Positions 35,345-38,594 of a stretch of DNA of 38,594 nt are shown here, piece after piece. Under the pieces are notes generated by a model that saw only the letters and a program-made list of their open reading frames with translations, ran no database searches and had not been told where the DNA came from. The translations under genes were made by a program, and so were the position numbers. The stretch spans positions 1 through 38,594 of the forward strand of contig CASGED010000057.1 in assembly GCA_949300425.1 (NCBI GenBank). The letters run 5' to 3'. The stretch is from an uncultured Bacteroides sp. Its GTDB lineage: Bacteria; Bacteroidota; Bacteroidia; Bacteroidales; Bacteroidaceae. Position 1 is the stretch's first letter. Each line of letters begins with the position of its first letter.

Positions 35345-35376
35345 TTCCAGCATGCCGCACATGTTGGAATTCTTTT
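35345..35376 (+). terminator. Terminator-like hairpin inside the greA leader
   Basis: TTCCAGCATG at 35345-35354 pairs with CATGTTGGAA at 35360-35369 (one G-T pair, 5-base loop), and a T-run begins two bases later. It lies between the promoter and the greA start codon, so it could act as an attenuator. Confidence 0.7.
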
Positions 35377-35412
35377 TTGTTTTATACAAGCATTAATAAC
35401 GAATCAAAAAAT

Positions 35413-35418
35413 AGGAGG
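35413..35418 (+). promoter_or_regulatory. Strong Shine-Dalgarno sequence of greA
   Basis: AGGAGG stands 8 bases before ATG 35427. Such full matches are uncommon in Bacteroidetes, where initiation usually depends on A-rich leaders, so it fixes this start. Confidence 0.75.
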
Positions 35419-35426
35419 AAAACAGT

Positions 35427-35891
35427 ATGGCTTATATGTCAGAAGAAGGCTACAACAAGTTGTTGGCCGATTTGAAAGAGTTGGAGACGGTGGAGCGTCC
35501 TAAGATAGTAGCGGCTATTGCCGAAGCGCGCGACAAGGGCGACTTGTCCGAGAACGCCGAGTATGATGCCGCCAAAGAAGCGCAAGGCATGCTTGAGATG
35601 AAGATAAACAAGCTGAAAGCGATTATTGCCGATGCAAAGATTATCGACGAATCGAAGTTGAAAACCGACTCCGTACAGATACTGAACAAGGTAGAACTGA
35701 AGAACGTGAAGAACGGCATGAAGATGACCTATACCATCGTGTCTGAAAGCGAAGCGAACCTGAAGGAAGGAAAGATTTCGGTGAATACCCCCATCGCGCA
35801 AGGCTTGCTGGGCAAGAAGGTGGGCGAGATTGCCAAAATCAAAGTGCCGCAAGGCGTGATTGAACTTGAAGTTGTGAACATCTCATTTTAA
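35427..35891 (+). CDS. greA: Transcription elongation factor GreA
   Basis: GreA enters the secondary channel of RNA polymerase and stimulates cleavage of backtracked RNA. The 154-residue product has the N-terminal coiled coil (residues about 1-75), whose tip carries the acidic pair in GDLSENAEYD (Asp39 or 40 region and Glu42), and a C-terminal FKBP-like domain ending VIELEVVNISF. Length and motifs are standard. It has a consensus promoter, a leader hairpin and a strong ribosome-binding site, and is followed by its own terminator. It is distinct from shorter Gre-like anti-factors because the tip acids are intact. Confidence 0.96.
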   Translation: MAYMSEEGYNKLLADLKELETVERPKIVAAIAEARDKGDLSENAEYDAAKEAQGMLEMKINKLKAIIADAKIIDESKLKTDSVQILNKVELKNVKNGMKMTYTIVSESEANLKEGKISVNTPIAQGLLGKKVGEIAKIKVPQGVIELEVVNISF

Positions 35892-35894
35892 CCT

Positions 35895-35934
35895 GCAAGG
35901 CAGACCATGTACGCATGTGTCTGCCTTGTTTTTT
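35895..35934 (+). terminator. Intrinsic terminator after greA
   Basis: CAAGGCAGAC and GTCTGCCTTG form a 10-bp stem, with CATG/CATG pairing inside, followed by a T-run. Confidence 0.9.
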
Positions 35935-35948
35935 AACAATATATCGTT

Positions 35949-36341
35949 ATGGCAACAATATTCAGCAGAATCGTAGCGGGCGAAATACCTTGCTACAAGG
36001 TGGCAGAGAACGATAAATTCTTTGCGTTTCTTGATATTAATCCGCTGGTGAAAGGCCACACGCTGGTCATTCCCAAGCAGGAAGTGGACTACATTTTCGA
36101 CCTGAGCGATGAAGACTTGGCGGCTATGCACGTGTTTGCCAAGAAGGTGGCTTTGGCCATCGGCAAGGCATTTCCCTGCAAGAAAGTAGGTATGGCCGTG
36201 CTGGGTCTGGAAGTTCCCCATGCCCACATCCATCTGATACCGATGCAGAGCGAGAAAGACATGCTGTTCTCCAACCCCAAGCTCCAATTGTCCGATGATG
36301 AGTTCAAGGCCGTGGCCGAAGCCATCCGGACCGCACTCTAA
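35949..36341 (+). CDS. HIT-family nucleotide-binding protein (HINT-like)
   Basis: HIT proteins hydrolyse AMP-linked nucleotides such as AMP-lysine or dinucleoside polyphosphates. The 130-residue product starts TIFSRIVAGEIPCYKV, the common HINT start, and has the histidine triad HAHIHLIP at about 90-97. Full-length single-domain form, cytosolic, no signal. It is 57 bases after greA behind a terminator, so it may be transcribed by read-through or from an unseen promoter. The physiological substrate is unknown for most bacterial members. Confidence 0.94.
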   Translation: MATIFSRIVAGEIPCYKVAENDKFFAFLDINPLVKGHTLVIPKQEVDYIFDLSDEDLAAMHVFAKKVALAIGKAFPCKKVGMAVLGLEVPHAHIHLIPMQSEKDMLFSNPKLQLSDDEFKAVAEAIRTAL

Positions 36342-36372
36342 GTAATTTTTCTCCTTTCTTTTTTATATCACG

Positions 36373-36414
36373 AAGGATGCTCCTGCGCCAGTTGTGCAAG
36401 GGGCGTCCTTTTTT
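36373..36414 (+). terminator. Intrinsic terminator after the HIT gene
   Basis: AAGGATGCTCCT pairs with AGGGGCGTCCTT (G-T pairs allowed) around a 14-base loop, followed by a T-run. Confidence 0.85.
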
Positions 36415-36600
36415 ATATAATTCCGCCATTGAATCAAAAGCGAAGAAAAGAATACCGTTTCATTAGCTATTGAAACGATGTTGCAATGACAGATGAAACA
36501 AGATGGAATTGAAAGACCTGCTATGACTCTTTATTCGGATCAGTCTGAATATCCGGTTGCATCGGTATGTTTTATCATTCGGGATATCTTGGTAGGTTGT

Positions 36601-36661
36601 ACGATTATTAATCGTCACGCTGTACGATTACTAATCGTCACGCTGCACGATTACTAATCGT
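36601..36661. repeat. 23-bp-phased palindrome array, three units
   Basis: ACGATTATTAATCGT at 36601 and ACGATTACTAATCGT at 36624 and 36647 are near-perfect palindromes (ATT-N3-AAT core) exactly 23 bases apart, joined by CACGCTG. The last is extended to a GC/GC-flanked palindrome. Confidence 0.85.
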
Positions 36662-36674
36662 GCAAAGAAGTCAG

Positions 36675-36821
36675 TTATATGCATCGGGCCATAAAGATTC
36701 GTGTGTTGTCGTGCAAGTCATCGTAGGTATTTTCTCCCTTGATTCTTTCAAGTTCGTCTTGAAAGCGTTCCCATGCCATTAAATCCTCGTGCCAACTTTC
36801 AAATTCTTCCAAATCGTCCAT
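36675..36821 (-). CDS. Small acidic hypothetical protein, 48 residues
   Basis: This ORF runs from ATG 36821 to TAA 36675, with AAAGGA 4 bases before the ATG. Its start lies 6 bases after the stop codon of the AlbA_2-type gene, as in a coupled operon. The product (MDDLEEFESWHEDLMAWERF, then a second helix-like half) is acidic, probably helical and has no signal or membrane segment. I do not recognise a family. It could be a small partner of the restriction cluster or a degenerate piece. Confidence 0.5.
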   Translation of the reverse strand: MDDLEEFESWHEDLMAWERFQDELERIKGENTYDDLHDNTRIFMARCI

Positions 36822-36827
36822 AATCCT

Positions 36828-37531
36828 TTATTCTATAATTTGCCAATATCCTTGCTTCCTGCCTCCTATACGTTTCAGTAAGCCAAGCTCTTGAAGTCGG
36901 GAAAGGTTGTGAATGATACCTCCCATTGTCGCATCAGGAATCTTTGCACATAATTCTTTTCGTGTGGCATTGGGGTGTTCATTCAGATAGACCAATATGG
37001 CTTGTTGTTGCTCCGTTAGCTTTTGTATGGTCTTTTGTATGGTCTTTTGTATGGTCTTTTGGGTAGTGTTTTGTCCGTTTTGGGTAGTTGCCCTTTCCGG
37101 GTATTCAAACTTAAAGGTTGTCCATATCCCTGAAGCATCATAGCGGAACTCCGGCGTGGAGAATCCGTCATTCTTACAAGCCGTAATAATGCGCTCAATG
37201 CCGCGTCCCCATGCCTCAATCTCGCCAGCACGGAAAAACGTATTGGCAATATCAGGGTTGTAAGGCATACTTCGATGTGAGGACAATAAGGTTTCCACCG
37301 TTCACCCTTCAGGTAATACTCCACCGTTGATTATCTCCAACTTGTTTTCATACACACGGATTTGAATGGGAGAAGGTTCCGCATAGTCTTTGTTAATGCA
37401 GGCATTCAATAATGCCTCACGCAGAGCCTCACGGGGCATAGGCAATGTTTCTATCCGTTGGATGCCTTCGTAGGTAATGACTCTTTGAATTCTATGTTTT
37501 GGGATTCGGTATTCATCATATTGTCATCCAT
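36828..37531 (-). pseudogene. Broken AlbA_2/RecG-like ATP-binding regulator gene
   Basis: Three fragments of one gene lie in order. (a) ATG 37531 to TAG 37451 encodes the family's N-terminal start (ESQNIEFKES). (b) In another frame, 37481 to a TGA at 37302-37304 encodes ITYEGIQRIETLPMPREALR through NGGVLPEG. (c) In the same frame as (b), the reading continues TVETLLSSH, then NPDIANTFFRAGEIEAWGRG, to a winged-helix end at 36828. Intact relatives have roughly 200 further residues between (a) and (b), so an internal deletion with frameshift plus one nonsense codon is inferred. A GTG at 37298 could still start the C-terminal part. The ATG overlaps the hsdR stop, so the gene was once translationally coupled to hsdR. 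Confidence 0.8.
37021..37061. repeat. 12-bp tandem repeat inside the AlbA_2-type gene
   Basis: Three perfect units of TTTTGTATGGTC and a partial fourth. On the minus strand they encode a repeated Thr-Ile-Gln-Lys linker before the winged helix. The unit is a multiple of three, so copy changes keep the frame. Confidence 0.85.
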
Positions 37532-38594
37532 TATATTTCTTAAAATTCTCCGCCTGCTCGAAAATCTCTTCAGTTGCTCCTGTTATCGCCACAGGAGGAT
37601 ATCCATACTCTCTCAAAACTATCATCAGGCGCATTTTCAGGGTTGATTGGGTATCGCTACGAGTGGACCAATCCACATACTGGACTTCTTCTTCCACAAT
37701 TCTTTTCATCTCAGCGGCAAGCTTTAGCATTTTATCTTCCGGATATTCAAATCCGAATTGCTTGGTTATGGCTTTCAGAATATCGTAAAAGGCCTTTTCT
37801 TCGTAGCTGATGCCCAAATCGAGGAACGATTTCTTTTCCTTGTTCAACTCCTTCAACAAGTCTGCCATCTGGTTGGCTACTTCTGTCAATACTTCGTCCG
37901 CAAAAATGGCACTATCCCGGCGATCATTGTATTTGTCCACCAAGGCACTCAGACGTTTGGAAAAGTCCACGCCTTTCACTTTGTTCACCTTCTTGAATTC
38001 CGTGATAACGGTTTTCAGCAAGCGTTCCATCAACTTTACCTTGGTGTTGGGCAACTTCAGTTTATTTAAGCGTTCCATGTATTCTTCACTCAACACGTCC
38101 AAGTTTTCCTTGGCGTTGCCAATTTGGATGATTTCCTCTACGCCTTCGGATTGTATTGCTTCTTCAATCATCTCGCTGACACGCCGGTTCATCTGCGAAA
38201 CGTCCGGTGTGTCGCCAATGGTCAGTTTGTAGATAATGGAACGTACACCCGTAAAATAATGGATTTCCTCGCGTTCCGCGTTACTGATTTCTTCATGGTT
38301 GCTACACAGGTTAAAAGCAGATTTCAGTTTCTTGGCGTGTCCCATAAACAAGTTCTCTTGTTCTTTGGTGCGCTGCATGAATTCGGCTCCTCTGTTCAAG
38401 CAATCCAGTTGTTCCAAGGGTGTCCCGGTTGTAAACACAGAGTAATCGAATCCACCGAACATCCTGCGGATAATGTCCAATTCATCTTTCACCATCGTAA
38501 CAGACTGCTCAATGCTTTCCACCGAATCCTGATTGGCATCCCCTTGCGCATACCGCTTCAAAGCCACGTTCATGTTGCTTTTGATGCCGATATA
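37524..38594 (-). CDS. hsdR: Type I restriction enzyme R subunit, C-terminal part (runs off the window)
   Basis: HsdR translocates DNA and cuts it as part of a type I restriction-modification complex. Only the last 356 or so residues are inside the window; the frame is open to the right edge (YIGIKSN before the first internal Met), so the N-terminal nuclease and helicase motor lie outside. The visible part is helical and matches the HsdR C-terminal/DUF3387-type domain: LEQLDCLNRGAEF, HYFTGVRSIIYKL, and VDWSTRSDTQSTLKMRLMIV near the end. Its stop overlaps the ATG of the AlbA_2-type gene (ATGGATGA). Whether the rest of hsdR and the hsdM/hsdS genes are intact cannot be judged here. Confidence 0.85.
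   Translation of the reverse strand, partial: YIGIKSNMNVALKRYAQGDANQDSVESIEQSVTMVKDELDIIRRMFGGFDYSVFTTGTPLEQLDCLNRGAEFMQRTKEQENLFMGHAKKLKSAFNLCSNHEEISNAEREEIHYFTGVRSIIYKLTIGDTPDVSQMNRRVSEMIEEAIQSEGVEEIIQIGNAKENLDVLSEEYMERLNKLKLPNTKVKLMERLLKTVITEFKKVNKVKGVDFSKRLSALVDKYNDRRDSAIFADEVLTEVANQMADLLKELNKEKKSFLDLGISYEEKAFYDILKAITKQFGFEYPEDKMLKLAAEMKRIVEEEVQYVDWSTRSDTQSTLKMRLMIVLREYGYPPVAITGATEEIFEQAENFKKYNG

Larger units (their letters stand above)
36342..36674. other. Non-coding gap between the HIT gene and the restriction cluster
   Basis: These 333 bases hold the HIT terminator, about 180 bases in which I see no feature, and the 23-bp-phased palindrome array at 36601-36661, just after the stop codon of the small minus-strand ORF. 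Confidence 0.7.

Noticed and set aside
36601-36661. CRISPR-like regular repeats near the restriction cluster
   Set aside because: The joining sequence CACGCTG is constant rather than unique spacers, and the array has only three 23-bp units.
1-38594. tRNA, rRNA or riboswitch genes
   Set aside because: I looked through the intergenic regions and saw no cloverleaf, rRNA or recognisable riboswitch core; a covariance-model scan would be decisive.

Overview
The window looks like chromosomal DNA from a gut-type Bacteroidales bacterium, most likely Bacteroidaceae. This rests on a SusC/SusD pair, a hybrid two-component regulator, lipoprotein carbohydrate enzymes, a fused NfnB/NfnA-type flavoprotein, and repeated promoter elements matching the Bacteroides -7 consensus TAnnTTTG (TATCTTTG occurs at least four times in front of genes). 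I do not assign a species. No rRNA, tRNA, CRISPR array, transposase or phage gene was found.

Layout. (1) 1-3717 is a housekeeping block on the plus strand: the tail of a YceD/DUF177 protein, rpmF, fabH, era and der. (2) 4047-6531 is a metal-homeostasis operon, a Zn/Cd/Pb-type P1B ATPase plus a Fur-family regulator, with a perfect 17-bp dyad in its promoter. (3) 6538-7869 is a lone GH29 fucosidase, convergent with the regulator and sharing one hairpin with it. (4) 8025-12575 holds the fused ferredoxin/NADPH oxidoreductase and pnp, convergent around an intrinsic terminator. (5) 12829-33861 is a polysaccharide utilization locus (PUL): on the minus strand susC, susD, a PL12-like heparinase III and a GH29 fucosidase; on the plus strand a divergent GH95 fucosidase; then, on the minus strand, a GH88 unsaturated uronyl hydrolase, a DUF4962-type heparinase II/III-fold lyase, a small jelly-roll protein and a 1354-residue hybrid two-component regulator. 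(6) 34040-36341 is plus strand: a thioredoxin-fold lipoprotein without its CXXC, greA behind a leader terminator, and a HIT-family protein. (7) 36675-38594 is minus strand and is the end of a type I restriction cluster: the C-terminal part of HsdR running off the window, a broken AlbA_2-type ATPase gene, and a 48-residue ORF.

How the PUL should work (inference from families): SusC/SusD import oligosaccharides. The two heparinase-fold lyases cleave next to uronic acids by beta-elimination. GH88 removes the unsaturated uronic acid, and GH95 and GH29 remove alpha-L-fucose. The regulator senses a fragment in the periplasm. The combination points to a fucosylated, uronic-acid-containing glycan. 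No sulfatase is visible, which argues against an ordinary sulfated glycosaminoglycan as the main target.

The most unusual non-coding features are: a pair of about 250-bp inverted repeats bracketing the DUF4962 lyase and jelly-roll genes; three intergenic arrays of short palindromes with strict 22- or 23-bp phasing; a terminator-like attenuator in the greA leader; and a dyad operator candidate in front of the metal ATPase.
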